Notes: generated from the letters alone by a model not told the origin. Shown: positions 1 to 9,777, numbered from the stretch's first letter. The stretch: DNA of 64,000 bases from Arachidicoccus terrestris (GCF_020042345.1 NZ_CP083387.1:1922001-1986000), one strand, 5' to 3'. Made by a program: numbers and translations.

Positions 1-773
1 ACATGGCCTTTTTGTATCGATCCCGGAATGTACTCGGGACAAATCTCATTGCGGATTCTAAAATCCCGTACAAACTTTTTAAATGCACTTAAGATCTCTA
101 TAGGTGTATCGGACTGCGGCCGATGATAATAATGCATCATTTTAAAACTTGCGATCGTATCCGCCAGTTGCGCAAAAGCTGTATAACTGGACTTTTTAAA
201 TTCCTGCGTTACAAAATTAAAATCTGTCCCAAGTTTTTCATGTCGGTCGATCATTAAAAACTTATCCCTTGGCAGTGTCAACAAAATTCCGGCGGTCTTT
301 TTATGGGGTATCGGAGCAACAACATACATTCCGTATTTACCGCGAATGGTGGCTATTATATTCTCAAAGATTACGATATTGTTATGGTGGAAGAATACGT
401 CAATCTGAACATTGTCGCTCACATTTGCCCGGAATGTTTTATAGAACGTCTCCTGAAACGTGTCAAAAGCAAACAGAACAAGTGCCACCTTCAGCTCTTG
501 CTGTATGTTACTATTCGCCACAAAAAAACCAATCCTGTTTTTGGATTCAACAACACCTCTGCGGATTAATTCTTTATAGCCTTTAGCAATCGTTTCCCGG
601 GCAAAATTCGTCTCTTTCATAAACTCATTGACAGAAGGTAACTTATCCCCCTGTACAAGCGACTTATTATGGATAGCATTTAAAATACCCTGAATAAACT
701 GTTCATGTTTAGAAATATCCAACACGCCACTCAGTTTATGAAACTCTTCAAAAACCTTTTTCATTGATCGCAT
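1..773 (-). CDS. GntR-family regulator with LacI-like sensor domain (partial, C-terminus off window)
   Basis: A transcriptional repressor or activator that probably senses a sugar released by the neighbouring glycan locus. I translated the minus strand by hand; it stays open to the window edge, giving about 257 residues. Residues ~20-75 form a GntR winged helix-turn-helix (QGDKLPSVNEFMKETNFA, then RETIAKGYKELIRRGVV). The rest (KVALVLFAFDTFQETFYKTF, MYVVAPIPHKKT, FLMIDRHE) has the alternating strand/helix pattern of a periplasmic-binding-protein sensor, as in the AraR type of GntR/LacI hybrid. Two in-frame ATGs exist (773 and 764); the first is used and no Shine-Dalgarno is visible. The gene lies downstream of and on the same strand as the SusCD operon but behind a terminator, so it has its own promoter. 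The ligand cannot be read from the sequence. Short plus-strand open frames inside it are shadows. Confidence 0.85.
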   Translation of the reverse strand, partial: MRSMKKVFEEFHKLSGVLDISKHEQFIQGILNAIHNKSLVQGDKLPSVNEFMKETNFARETIAKGYKELIRRGVVESKNRIGFFVANSNIQQELKVALVLFAFDTFQETFYKTFRANVSDNVQIDVFFHHNNIVIFENIIATIRGKYGMYVVAPIPHKKTAGILLTLPRDKFLMIDRHEKLGTDFNFVTQEFKKSSYTAFAQLADTIASFKMMHYYHRPQSDTPIEILSAFKKFVRDFRIRNEICPEYIPGSIQKGH

Positions 774-1086
774 GGTTAAATTAGTTTGCAAAAGAGGCCT
801 TTTTGAAACGTACCCTCTCCTTCATATATGGTGTTTCATTCTGTTGCTCCATCCCCGATAAAAGCATCTGTACTATTCTATACCTGTCAAATGTAAAGAA
901 AACATTTGAAGCACCGAGTTTTTTAATTCATAAAATCCTTATCATGGGAATATCCAAATTGTCAAACTAAAAAATGCAACTCGCAGAAGCGGCCGATCTG
1001 ATTACAACACCTGTATCCAGCCTTTGTGCCATCTAAAACAGTTCGCATCCCGCCACAAAAACCAAAACCCGCCCACAACAATATCG
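774..1086. other. Intergenic region upstream of the GntR/LacI-type gene
   Basis: About 310 bases between the start of the regulator and the end of the GH79 fragment. It should hold the regulator promoter on the minus strand. I see no convincing -7 box, terminator or further gene. Confidence 0.5.
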
Positions 1087-1455
1087 TCATCTGCTAAATG
1101 TCAGAAAACCGGCACTCCGACCAGGCAGCTCTATTGCCCCTTTTTCCATGTGCATTCCTGCAATCATTGGCAATTGCTCTTTTTCGGTCATCTTCAGTAC
1201 GTACCCGTTTAGTTTAATATTGTAGCTGTCTAAGGTCAATATGTACTGTCTGCCGGTGGCCGGAATACCAACAGTAACCGGCTTCGGGGTGGTATTAATA
1301 AGTAAAACAGACCAGCCCTCATCGCTCCCCTTTAAGCTATGTACGAAAAGATAAACACCCGTTCTTTGACTGCCGGCATCAAATACCTCCGTTCCCATCA
1401 GTCTGGCCCAGAGTAAGACAGGTTCATCAAACTGTATTCGCTGGAGGTTAAGGTA
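1087..1455 (-). pseudogene. C-terminal remnant of a GH79-like glycoside hydrolase
   Basis: The minus strand encodes about 120 residues that read as the C-terminal beta-sandwich of a GH79 enzyme (heparanase/beta-glucuronidase type): FDEPVLLWARLMGTEVFDAG, then VYLFVHSLKG, WSVLLINTTPKPV, and YNIKLNGYVLKM near the end. These match the family pattern of a W-R-L-x-G motif, a LINxS-type strand and an LNG strand. The frame is closed upstream by a stop at 1456-1458, with no start codon before the homology begins, and the catalytic TIM barrel with both catalytic glutamates is absent. An ATG exists at 1398 but lies inside the conserved domain. I infer a deletion remnant of a full-length lyase or hydrolase gene once attached to the locus to the right. 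A small free-standing protein from 1398 cannot be excluded but would start mid-domain. Confidence 0.6.
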
Positions 1456-1490
1456 TTATGATTTTACCTCATTGGAGTAACGGGCAGCCT

Positions 1491-1520
1491 AAAAAATTTT
1501 GCCTGCTTTGCAGGCAAAAT
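1491..1520 (-). terminator. Rho-independent terminator of the SusCD lipoprotein operon
   Basis: An 11-bp perfect stem (attttgcctgc / gcaggcaaaat) with a 3-nt loop. On the minus strand it is followed by six Ts (1491-1496). It sits 96 bases after the stop of the last operon gene (1617) and separates that operon from the GH79 fragment. Confidence 0.8.
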
Positions 1521-1616
1521 AAAACCACTATCCTTGATTTTGATTACATATTCACTACTCAGCCAAGAACATAATATTTCGCTGATTACCGGCAAGCGGC
1601 CTGTCACCACCTTCTA

Positions 1617-2828
1617 TCAGCGATTTATATATAGCCTGAGGCTGTTGAAACGCATAGAATTCCCGTTGTCTCCCAGATTAACCAGGCAGCCCAGAGAAAG
1701 TGTCGTCTTCTGACTCAATTCAAAAGAAAACTGTACATCTGATCCGTTATCCACCATTTTATAACCGATCGCCGTTGCCAATTCATTCGTATCAGGCAAT
1801 CCTTCTCCCTTGGCTGCGACCAGATACACCTGATTCTGGCCACCATTATTCCACCAGTCAATCGAGCCGTCAAAGGTATATTTACCTGGAGGCAAAGTAA
1901 CCTTTTGATATAGTTTGCCATCTACAATCGCGGGCGCCCCATAACCTGCTTCAAAAAATATCTTATAATCAGAGCCCCCGGAAATATCGGTACCTCCATA
2001 TCCATTATGGTTCTTAAGCTGGTCATTGGCCGTCCAGTCCAGCAGATTGGCCCATCTGCTTCCATCACTCTCAGCAACTTTTACCGGGTGAACATTATTC
2101 AGCAGGGATACCTCAGAGACCTCGGGCGCCTGGGAGGCCCCGATCGTCAGGGTATCAATACCATAGGCATCGGGAATGAATAAAGTATGGTAAGTAATAG
2201 GCTTCTGAATGCTGGCATCGGGCAATAAAGTCACCTGATCAGATAGCTGTACCGGCACGATCGTATCTCTTTCCATATCCATTACATCAGAATAACTGAT
2301 CTTCATTCCGACAACCCCTACATAGGGCTCGACATCTGCCCAGATAAGCCTTACCGCGCCGTCAACTGATAAGCCGGAACCCAGCACCTCCCGGTTTCCT
2401 CTCAGATTAATGGAAGACTGAAAATTATCGCCGTAGATAGTCCCTGAAACTGTCATAGGAATCGACTTATTTCCATTCGCATCATACGTATGAATCTCAA
2501 ATGTTATAGGTCCTTCCGGTAAATTATTGACAATTTGAGATAAAGTATCTACAGAACCGGATCGTTTAAGCGGCGCCTCAAGTGAATCTAATCCGCCATT
2601 CCAGAATATCCGGTATTTAACCACCTTAGGGTCTGACAACAACACACCGGTCACCAGTGCGCGGTTACGCCCGGGTATTACCTTCAGCGAGTCAAATATG
2701 CCCGGATACTGAATTTCTCCGTCTGCTTCATATTTTTTGTATTCATCCATCTTGGTGCAGGAAAAAATTGTACCGGCCATACCCGCTGCAAGAATCAACA
2801 GTACCGACTTGATGTATTTTATTTTCAT
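1617..2828 (-). CDS. DUF4998/DUF5013-type surface lipoprotein, probable glycan binder
   Basis: A 403-residue lipoprotein, last gene of the SusC-SusD operon. The N-terminus is a type II signal peptide with lipobox IFSC (Cys24). Residues ~25-225 resemble DUF4998 (opening EYKKYEADGEIQYPG, then the ALVTGVLLSDPKVVKYRIFW strand pattern typical of that domain). Residues ~245-400 resemble DUF5013, a beta-sandwich often found at the C-terminus of such lipoproteins (SRWANLLDWTAND, YTFDGSIDWW, SMRFNSLRLYI). Proteins of this layout sit beside SusD in Bacteroidota and are thought to act as SusE/SusF-like surface glycan binders; that role is inferred. It starts 48 bases after the preceding lipoprotein gene and is followed by a strong terminator. 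No catalytic motif is visible. Confidence 0.8.
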   Translation of the reverse strand: MKIKYIKSVLLILAAGMAGTIFSCTKMDEYKKYEADGEIQYPGIFDSLKVIPGRNRALVTGVLLSDPKVVKYRIFWNGGLDSLEAPLKRSGSVDTLSQIVNNLPEGPITFEIHTYDANGNKSIPMTVSGTIYGDNFQSSINLRGNREVLGSGLSVDGAVRLIWADVEPYVGVVGMKISYSDVMDMERDTIVPVQLSDQVTLLPDASIQKPITYHTLFIPDAYGIDTLTIGASQAPEVSEVSLLNNVHPVKVAESDGSRWANLLDWTANDQLKNHNGYGGTDISGGSDYKIFFEAGYGAPAIVDGKLYQKVTLPPGKYTFDGSIDWWNNGGQNQVYLVAAKGEGLPDTNELATAIGYKMVDNGSDVQFSFELSQKTTLSLGCLVNLGDNGNSMRFNSLRLYINR

Positions 2829-2876
2829 AATTATGTTTTTAATATATCGCCTTCGTTATCGTAATAAGGGAAGGCG

Positions 2877-4091
2877 TCAATCTTCTGTCCCCCATATGTT
2901 GATCTGCTCGATAACAATAAAATAGGAGCCCATCCAGTTCTGCAGACATTTTATGCGCAGATATTTATAGGGCGGCGTATCTTCATTAAAATCGAAACTA
3001 AAGCCCGCACGCCCGGCAATAACGTCCGCATTCGTTCCCTGTCCGAGAGGTAATCCTGAAGGCTTAATGACCTGACAGGTAAGAATCTTGGTCCATTCCG
3101 ACCAGTCGCCACTGTGAGAAGGATTATTGGATCCATATACCTCAAATAATTTTGGGCTGCCGTCCGCAAAATAGGTGGGTGATCCGTCCGCATTGTTTTG
3201 CTGGCGTGTCAATAAGTTAAACCGGGTCAGCTTAATGGGCTGCTCACCGACGGCCCAGGTAATAACGGCAGGCACGCCTGAGCTGATATCTGTATTGACG
3301 CAGGGCCATTGATTGGGATCCGGGTTATTATTCCACATAAGATCTAAGTGTGTGCCATAGGAGTATTTGGCATCATTGTCACACTGAAATACCGAAAATT
3401 TACTTTTATCCATCAGGATCTCTTTTTTGGGTGTCAGGCTGGCAAATAAAGTATCGGTACGATTTAACCACCGGTCCCGGATATAGAAGGCGAACTTCCT
3501 CTCCACCGGGGCAAGGCCTCTGATACTGGTCGCAATCAGTGAATCACTGGTGTAAATATTATTGAGCGCTTCCCATTTGCCATTCCCGAGGGAATCGATC
3601 AGGGGAACAATCACCAGATCCGAACGGAACGGATTCAGAGATTTTATCCGAACCCCACCTGCAGTAGCGGCCACATTCAGATTCCTGTAAGCGATCTGAA
3701 TAGGAGATATCAGCGGCTGAACATCTATGGAGACAGGGTCAGAAGCCACCTCGCTGCGATTGACCGAGTAAAGTTTAATTTCATGTTTGAGCGTATCATT
3801 AAATCCGTCTACCAGCAGCTGGTTGCTATAGTAGGAAGATTTCACCGTCCTGACGTCGCCGGACGACAAGGTATAGATCGCTTTTATATAAAGCAGGTCT
3901 TTGTCAGGCGGAGCGGTATAACTGATCACAGCCGCTCCATTTTTATTGATCACATGAATGTTGGTGACCTTACCCGGCGGTGTTGCGTTATGCTCAACCA
4001 GTCCATTGATATCCTGTTTTTTGCAACCTGCCAATAAGAGTAAAAACAGGCAGCAGGCCAAAATAAAATTGCACGTTTTAAAAGTATTCAT
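2877..4091 (-). CDS. DUF4959/DUF5126/DUF5000-type lipoprotein
   Basis: A 404-residue lipoprotein with lipobox LAGC (Cys23). The opening TPPGKVTNIHVINKNGAAVI and the following fibronectin-like stretch are typical of DUF4959. The middle part (~115-230) matches the pattern of DUF5126. The C-terminal ~160 residues (PAVITWAVGEQPIKLTRFNL, LFEVYGSNNPS, YKYLRIKCLQNW) form a DUF5000, discoidin-like F5/8 fold likely to bind glycan. It lies between SusD and the DUF4998 lipoprotein in one operon (95-base and 48-base gaps). I infer a non-catalytic surface glycan-binding protein. Confidence in the domain names rests on motif recall only. Confidence 0.8.
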   Translation of the reverse strand: MNTFKTCNFILACCLFLLLLAGCKKQDINGLVEHNATPPGKVTNIHVINKNGAAVISYTAPPDKDLLYIKAIYTLSSGDVRTVKSSYYSNQLLVDGFNDTLKHEIKLYSVNRSEVASDPVSIDVQPLISPIQIAYRNLNVAATAGGVRIKSLNPFRSDLVIVPLIDSLGNGKWEALNNIYTSDSLIATSIRGLAPVERKFAFYIRDRWLNRTDTLFASLTPKKEILMDKSKFSVFQCDNDAKYSYGTHLDLMWNNNPDPNQWPCVNTDISSGVPAVITWAVGEQPIKLTRFNLLTRQQNNADGSPTYFADGSPKLFEVYGSNNPSHSGDWSEWTKILTCQVIKPSGLPLGQGTNADVIAGRAGFSFDFNEDTPPYKYLRIKCLQNWMGSYFIVIEQINIWGTED

Positions 4092-4186
4092 AACCGTATT
4101 TTAAATGATTCTATGCTTAGTGCTGTCAGATAAAAAATGAATCAGATGATCTCTGTGGCTGGTACAACATCTATAATCATCCCATG

Positions 4187-6103
4187 TTATTTTCCCCATC
4201 CGGGATTCTGTACCAGATTCTCATTCACTTTCAGATCTCCTTCGGAAAGTGGCCACAGATAATCTCTGGGCGCTACAAAGTGCATCGAGAAATAGGTAGT
4301 CAGCTTATAAAACAGTTCGGGGTGTTCTGCTGTCCCGGAAGCGTCCCATCCCATGATATTATTATTGAGTACCTGTGCCGCCATTTTCCACCGCCTTAAA
4401 TCCCAGAAACGGCTGCCCTCAAATGCCATTTCAATATTCCTTTCAGATCTGATGATCGTACGTAACCCCTCTTTGTTTTTATATTCGGTCGGATTGTTGG
4501 AATAAGTATCCCAGCTATCCTCAACGGTAGGCAGGCCCGCTCTATCCCTGATGAGATTGAGGTATTTATAGACTTCGCCGGACGGTCCTTCAGCTTCGTT
4601 TTCAGCCTCGGCATATAACAGATATAAATCTGCCAGTCTCATTTTCGGAAAGGGATAGTCCTCAATATGGCTACTATTATCTCCGTTAAATGTAAACTTC
4701 CAGTTGACGAGCTTTTTGGGATAATAGGTCGTGACGGTGGCCCCTACCCCCGCTCCGAACTGCCCCAGCCTTTCCTGCAGGTTCCAGGTGTTTTCATCCG
4801 TGTGGCTCGGACTGTTTTGCATATACCACACCCCGCCATCAAAGCCCAGATCTGCATAATATCTTGGCTCTCTGTCAAAATTAATCCTGGCCGTCTGATA
4901 TCCTTCAATAATATTAAATCTTTCCTCATGGGTGCCGGTACGCAGCGAAGCGATATTAGAATAGTCCAGGGTTTTATCCTCAGTAATAGGGACACCGTTC
5001 TTGGTATAAAATTGCCGCACCACTGCCATGGTGGGACCGAGTACACCGTAGATGCTTGAGTTACCGGAATTGTTGGGATCAATGTGCGCCATGGAGGAAT
5101 ACTGCAGCTGCCAGGTGGAAGCATTCGCATTCCCCCAGATCCATTCCTGATTCCATTTTTCACAGACCGCATTACGGATACTCATTTGTGTCATCGTCTC
5201 ATCAGACAGAGGGTAGCCGGTTGTGTTGATAAAACGGTACAGGGATATGCCTGCTTCTTCGCATGCTTCTATCGCTTCTTTGCCTGCCCGTGCGGCTTTC
5301 TTCCATTTATCGATGCTGAAAACAGTATTGACCAGCTGTTGACCATCTTTATTTTTAAAGTTAGCGTAATCCGTGTTACCGTTAAATAACGGACTGGCTC
5401 CATACACCAACACCTTCGCCCGCATACTTAATGCGATCGGCCTGGTAATATGACCGTAATCCGTTGCCGGATTGATCACAGAGAAGGGGAGCCGCGTAGC
5501 AGCTGAATCCATCAGATTCGCAATATAATTGACAACAGAATCAACCGGTTGCCTTTTTACTTTCGTTTGTTCCAGCGGCGCATTAATAGGCAGGTTCTTA
5601 TCGACAATAGCGATGGGGCCGTATTGACGGAACAGCATAAAGTGATAATAAGCTTTCAAAAACATCACTTCTCCGATCCATCTTGTCCGCTCATCAATAC
5701 TAAGGTCGCGTACCGTTCCGGGATCCTGTATTTTTTCCAAAAACGTATTGCAAATGCGTATCGCCTGATACTCCGTCCCCCATATACCCACATAAGGATT
5801 AACGACATTCTGATTGCCGCGTGCGATCTGCCAGTTATTGGCGTTGATCGCCCTGGGCGGATACTGTAACCAAAACTCGTCACCGGCCAGGTAGGCAACA
5901 TTTTGTTGCGGGTCCCCGTCCTGCCCTAAAAAGGAATAACAGGTCGCCAGATACTTTTCCGCCTCCGAGCGCATCGTAAAGGCATTATCAAGTGTCGCAA
6001 CATTATCGGGAACCACATCCAGATAACTCTTTTGACAAGCTGACAGGCTCACCACTATGATAGCTACTAAGATTGCCGGATAATTATACTTTATACTCAT
6101 CAC
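4187..6103 (-). CDS. SusD/RagB family outer-membrane lipoprotein
   Basis: A 638-residue SusD homologue, the lid lipoprotein that works with SusC in outer-membrane import. Signal peptide with lipobox LSAC (Cys22), followed by the usual SYLDVVPDN start of the mature protein. The SusD fold is marked by the TPR-like helices around 95-160 (EYQAIRICNTFLEKI, IGEVMFLKAYYHFMLFRQYG) and the C-terminal block (RLADLYLLYAEAENEAEG, YLNLIRDRAGLP, ERNIEMAFEGSRFWDLRRWK), which is the most conserved part of the family. It starts 28 bases after the SusC stop. The ligand cannot be inferred from the sequence. Confidence 0.96.
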   Translation of the reverse strand: MMSIKYNYPAILVAIIVVSLSACQKSYLDVVPDNVATLDNAFTMRSEAEKYLATCYSFLGQDGDPQQNVAYLAGDEFWLQYPPRAINANNWQIARGNQNVVNPYVGIWGTEYQAIRICNTFLEKIQDPGTVRDLSIDERTRWIGEVMFLKAYYHFMLFRQYGPIAIVDKNLPINAPLEQTKVKRQPVDSVVNYIANLMDSAATRLPFSVINPATDYGHITRPIALSMRAKVLVYGASPLFNGNTDYANFKNKDGQQLVNTVFSIDKWKKAARAGKEAIEACEEAGISLYRFINTTGYPLSDETMTQMSIRNAVCEKWNQEWIWGNANASTWQLQYSSMAHIDPNNSGNSSIYGVLGPTMAVVRQFYTKNGVPITEDKTLDYSNIASLRTGTHEERFNIIEGYQTARINFDREPRYYADLGFDGGVWYMQNSPSHTDENTWNLQERLGQFGAGVGATVTTYYPKKLVNWKFTFNGDNSSHIEDYPFPKMRLADLYLLYAEAENEAEGPSGEVYKYLNLIRDRAGLPTVEDSWDTYSNNPTEYKNKEGLRTIIRSERNIEMAFEGSRFWDLRRWKMAAQVLNNNIMGWDASGTAEHPELFYKLTTYFSMHFVAPRDYLWPLSEGDLKVNENLVQNPGWGK

Positions 6104-6131
6104 TTAGATTTTATGAATTCAGGTCAAATAG

Positions 6132-9100
6132 TTAAAATCCGAAATTGATCCCCAGGTTATAGAGCTTTTGTAATGGGTAGCCTAACCCATTTCCGCCCAT
6201 TTCCGGGTCCCATAATTTAAATTTGCTGATCACCCCCAGGTTCTGGGCGTTGAGATAGACCCTGAAACTGGAGAAACGCATTTTCGAAAGAAGTTGCTTA
6301 GGCAGGGTATAGCCGATTTCCAGGGTTTTAAACCTAAGGAAAGTACCGTCCTGCAACCACCAGGTGGATACCTGGTCATTATTTTTATTAAACTGGTCAT
6401 CCAGCCTGGGCCAGAAGGCGTGCAGATCCTGATTGGCTTCTGACCAGTGGTCTCTGGCAATAACATCCAGCAAGCCATTCTGGCTTCCGCCATTGAGAAC
6501 AAACGGAGAGATATTATCCGGACTGATAAAAAATGACACGCGTGCATTCCCCTGGAAAAAAGCACTGATATCAAAAGACTTATAACCAAAAGAGAAGCCA
6601 AATCCATAAGTTATCTCAGGTACCGTGGGATAGCCGATCGGTACCATATCCAGATCAGTGATCTGGCCATCACCATTGACATCCCTGTATTTTATATCGC
6701 CGCCCACAGGAGGGTTGCCGCCAAAACTCTGTACCGGAGAGTTCCGGGCCTCGTTATCATCTACGAACAGACGCTCGGCGATCAGGCCGTACCACTGACT
6801 GATCGGCTGCCCGATTTTGGAGAGATAGGACTCATTGGCGGGATAGTTCGGTTCTTCGTATTTTAAATATTTGGTGGTGGCGTATGTCATATTTGCGCGC
6901 GCCTGCATCCACACGTCCGGGGAAAAGTTCTTATTATAGTTAATCCCGATGTCCACCCCATCGGCGGTTGCTTCACCGACATTTGCGTAAGCCGGGGCTT
7001 CCAATCCGGTAGTGGAGGGGATAGTTGACCTTTGCATTAAAATATTGGAGCGGACGGAATGATAACCGTCTACGGTGAGGTCAATTCCGCCTTTCAGCGA
7101 GAGGTCCATGCCATAGTTAAGCTGTCTGGATTTTTCCCAGGTGATCTCTTCATTCGCATATCGTGAAATCGAATAGCCGGTCACAAAATGGCTCTGATCC
7201 AGTCCCCAATGATAACCACGGTTATCATCATGGGCATTTACATTAGACAGATAGAAGAAGCGGTCCTGATCCCTACCGATCTGGTCATTGCCTACCAGAC
7301 CATAGGTCATCCTGAACTTTAAATTGGTAACAACGTCTTTTAATGATTCAAAAAAGTGCTCATTAGAAACATGCCATCCCAAGCCAATGGAAGGGAAGAA
7401 ACCAAAGCGGTGATTAGCTGCGAAACGTTCAGATCCATTGTAGCCAAAATCAAACTCTGCCAGATAACGGTCATCATACGCATAGGTAAATCTACCGGAA
7501 AGGCCGAGATTGCGGGCAGGCAAGGAACCCTGCAAATCGCCCGCATTGGCCGTTAACCTATTTTGTAAAATACCGATGAGCATTCCCCCGACAGCATGCT
7601 TCTCATTAAAAGTTCGGTTGTAGTTTGCTGCCCATTCTGCATAGGTGACGGACTTTACGATCTTAGCGCCTTCCTTATAATTGAGATACTCTGTTCCGCT
7701 ACCCGGGTTCAGCAGAGAAAGAACACTGAGCTCCCCGTTGGCATCCGGGAATAAAGTATAATAGAATGGGTTATAATTCCTGGTCAGAATAAAATAATTA
7801 TACCGCTGGGTATAAGTCATAAACCTTGTAGACAGACCTTTGGTCAGAAAATCGAGATCCTGGCTCAGTTCCAGCTGCACGTTAACGGTAGAGGCGTTAT
7901 ACTGATCATATCCGGAGACCATATTGGCGAAAGGATTACTGTATAATGAAGTGGTGTTGCCAATAAAGGCATTCCCGAATAAAGGATGATTGGCCAGGGG
8001 ATCATAGCTGGAAGGATAGTAAGCCGGAAACATGACCGGATTTGACCAGATGGCATTGTTAAATACCGCCTGTCCCCCATTTACATAATTTTGATTTTCA
8101 TCTATATACCCTCTCGGTCCGCTGTACTGGTCAAATTGAGCGTATGTCCTGACCGTGGCTTTGGTTGAACGGGTCACATTGATTGTTACGTTGGAACGCA
8201 CATTATAATTACCCAGCCGGATATTATTATCAAAAGAGTTGCTTGACAGGTTTTTCAAGACACCGTTATCCACATTATAGGTCCCGGAGATGTAATATTG
8301 GGCGACCCTGCCACCACCGCTGGCGTTAATATTGTATTTCTGATTGACGGTATAATCTTTAATCAGCTGGTCGATCCAATTATTATTAGGGTACCGAATG
8401 GGGTCATCGCCTGCAGCAGTATGATCAATCTTATCCTGCGTATAGGGAAGAGTTCCCAGCGGATCCCTTGTCAATACTGCTTCATTGGCAAGGTTCATAT
8501 AAGTGATGTTATCGGCGAATTTAAAATTTTGCGTATTTGTAGAAATGGGGGACTCCAGGCGGACATTAAATTTCGTTTTCCCCTGTATACCCTTTCTGGT
8601 GGTCACCAAAATAACACCGTTGGCCCCTCTTGCGCCATAAAGCGAGGAGGCTGCGGCATCTTTCAGGACTGAAAAACCTGAAATATCATCCGGTTGCAAC
8701 CTTGCCAGATCATTATTAGTTGACTCCATCCCATCGATTAAAATAAGCGGATTGACCTTACCGGCGCCAAAAGAGCTTACCCCCCGAATAAAAAACGAAG
8801 CGTTATCCGCGCCCGGAGCACCGCTTTGCTGGTAGGAAATGACACCTGCAATCCGGCCGGCGAGCATCTGAGTGACATTGCTGGTAGCACCCCTCAGTTC
8901 CTTGGGATTCAATGTCGTTATGGACGCCACCATGCTGCTTTTCTTTTGTTGCCCATAAGCAACCACTACCACATCTGCGGATGAATCTCTTAAAGGCGTC
9001 AGTAGAACAGTGACCGGCTTACCTTTTTGCACCATGGCTTCAACGGGCTGAAAGCCAATATAAGAGAACTGTAAAGTCGTACTGTTATCAGGCAGGTCTA

Positions 9101-9323
9101 ATGTAAAATGCCCCTGCCTGTCAGTAGAAGTGCCTTGCCTTGTTCCCTTAATCTGGATGGTCACGCCATTTAAAGGCGTGGATGTAGCGCTGTCTAAAAC
9201 AGTTCCGATAAAACTTTTTCTGCTCTGGGCAGACACCTGATAAGCAGATCCCAATAACAGCAGGCAAAAAGCAACCACACCCAAAATTTGCTTAAGCTTA
9301 TGTAAACCAATGCTCATAGTCAA
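6132..9323 (-). CDS. SusC/RagA family TonB-linked outer-membrane transporter
   Basis: A 1063-residue SusC homologue that forms the outer-membrane channel of the locus. A signal peptide ends near AQS (~33-35). Residues ~37-115 are a carboxypeptidase-regulatory-like beta-sandwich (FIGTVLDSATSTPLNGVTI). The plug domain follows (~125-240), with ADNASFFIRGVSSFGAGKVN, PLILIDGMESTNNDL and SVLKDAAASSLYGARGANG, the SusC signature. The rest is the 22-strand barrel, ending in an aromatic residue (LGINFGF) as expected for BAM-inserted proteins. No STN domain is present, so it should not signal to an ECF sigma/FecR pair; control by the GntR/LacI-type protein at the left edge is plausible. First gene of the operon, with a 716-base upstream region. 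Confidence 0.96.
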   Translation of the reverse strand: MTMSIGLHKLKQILGVVAFCLLLLGSAYQVSAQSRKSFIGTVLDSATSTPLNGVTIQIKGTRQGTSTDRQGHFTLDLPDNSTTLQFSYIGFQPVEAMVQKGKPVTVLLTPLRDSSADVVVVAYGQQKKSSMVASITTLNPKELRGATSNVTQMLAGRIAGVISYQQSGAPGADNASFFIRGVSSFGAGKVNPLILIDGMESTNNDLARLQPDDISGFSVLKDAAASSLYGARGANGVILVTTRKGIQGKTKFNVRLESPISTNTQNFKFADNITYMNLANEAVLTRDPLGTLPYTQDKIDHTAAGDDPIRYPNNNWIDQLIKDYTVNQKYNINASGGGRVAQYYISGTYNVDNGVLKNLSSNSFDNNIRLGNYNVRSNVTINVTRSTKATVRTYAQFDQYSGPRGYIDENQNYVNGGQAVFNNAIWSNPVMFPAYYPSSYDPLANHPLFGNAFIGNTTSLYSNPFANMVSGYDQYNASTVNVQLELSQDLDFLTKGLSTRFMTYTQRYNYFILTRNYNPFYYTLFPDANGELSVLSLLNPGSGTEYLNYKEGAKIVKSVTYAEWAANYNRTFNEKHAVGGMLIGILQNRLTANAGDLQGSLPARNLGLSGRFTYAYDDRYLAEFDFGYNGSERFAANHRFGFFPSIGLGWHVSNEHFFESLKDVVTNLKFRMTYGLVGNDQIGRDQDRFFYLSNVNAHDDNRGYHWGLDQSHFVTGYSISRYANEEITWEKSRQLNYGMDLSLKGGIDLTVDGYHSVRSNILMQRSTIPSTTGLEAPAYANVGEATADGVDIGINYNKNFSPDVWMQARANMTYATTKYLKYEEPNYPANESYLSKIGQPISQWYGLIAERLFVDDNEARNSPVQSFGGNPPVGGDIKYRDVNGDGQITDLDMVPIGYPTVPEITYGFGFSFGYKSFDISAFFQGNARVSFFISPDNISPFVLNGGSQNGLLDVIARDHWSEANQDLHAFWPRLDDQFNKNNDQVSTWWLQDGTFLRFKTLEIGYTLPKQLLSKMRFSSFRVYLNAQNLGVISKFKLWDPEMGGNGLGYPLQKLYNLGINFGF

Positions 9324-9633
9324 TGATTTTAAATATTAAACTTGAATTATAGTCGGTGAAAACGGCCAATAGCCAATGCTTAAAAGTGTCGAATCAGCCA
9401 TCAGAATTTTAACCCCGAAGTCTTTATGTCTATTTTTTGAAACAGTCCGATGCCGCCCTGTAAAAACGGCACCATTTTCTATTTTATCAGTCGATTTTTC
9501 CTTGAAATTATAGTCAGTTTGATAAGCCGTTATTCAATCAAAAACATCATTCGGCCCTCATCGGTTCTAGTAGGCAGATCTCTCAACAAGCACACACATA
9601 AAGCCAAGAAAATGTTATAGTATTATTTGAATA

Positions 9634-9641
9634 CAAAGCTA
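9634..9641 (-). promoter_or_regulatory. Candidate -7 box for the susC operon
   Basis: Minus-strand TAGCTTTG matches TAnnTTTG, the -7 consensus of the Bacteroidota primary sigma factor. The -33 element is not recognisable, so this is a weak call. Confidence 0.3.
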
Positions 9642-9731
9642 TCTTTAACGTTTCTCTATGGGAATAGTAAATTCCCCTATTTTCATGGATAATTCTATGC
9701 AAGCAAAAAATCCGGCGATAATGTACCAGAT

Positions 9732-9777
9732 AGCAATGCCTGCACTTTATGCATAAGCATAAAGTGCAGGCATTGCT
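9732..9777. repeat. 21-bp perfect inverted repeat, possible terminator
   Basis: agcaatgcctgcactttatgc and its exact reverse complement, separated by ataa. It is followed by four Ts on the plus strand only, whereas both flanking genes run on the minus strand, where the stem is followed by ATCTGG. It may still act as a stem that stops or protects the MFS/DUF5107 transcript. Confidence 0.7.

Noticed and set aside
269-586. Two plus-strand open frames in the first 600 bases
   Set aside because: They run antisense to the GntR/LacI-type gene, whose translation has clear motifs. Shadows.
9732-9777. Riboswitch or regulatory RNA in the susC leader
   Set aside because: Only a simple perfect hairpin is visible; no conserved riboswitch core could be recognised.
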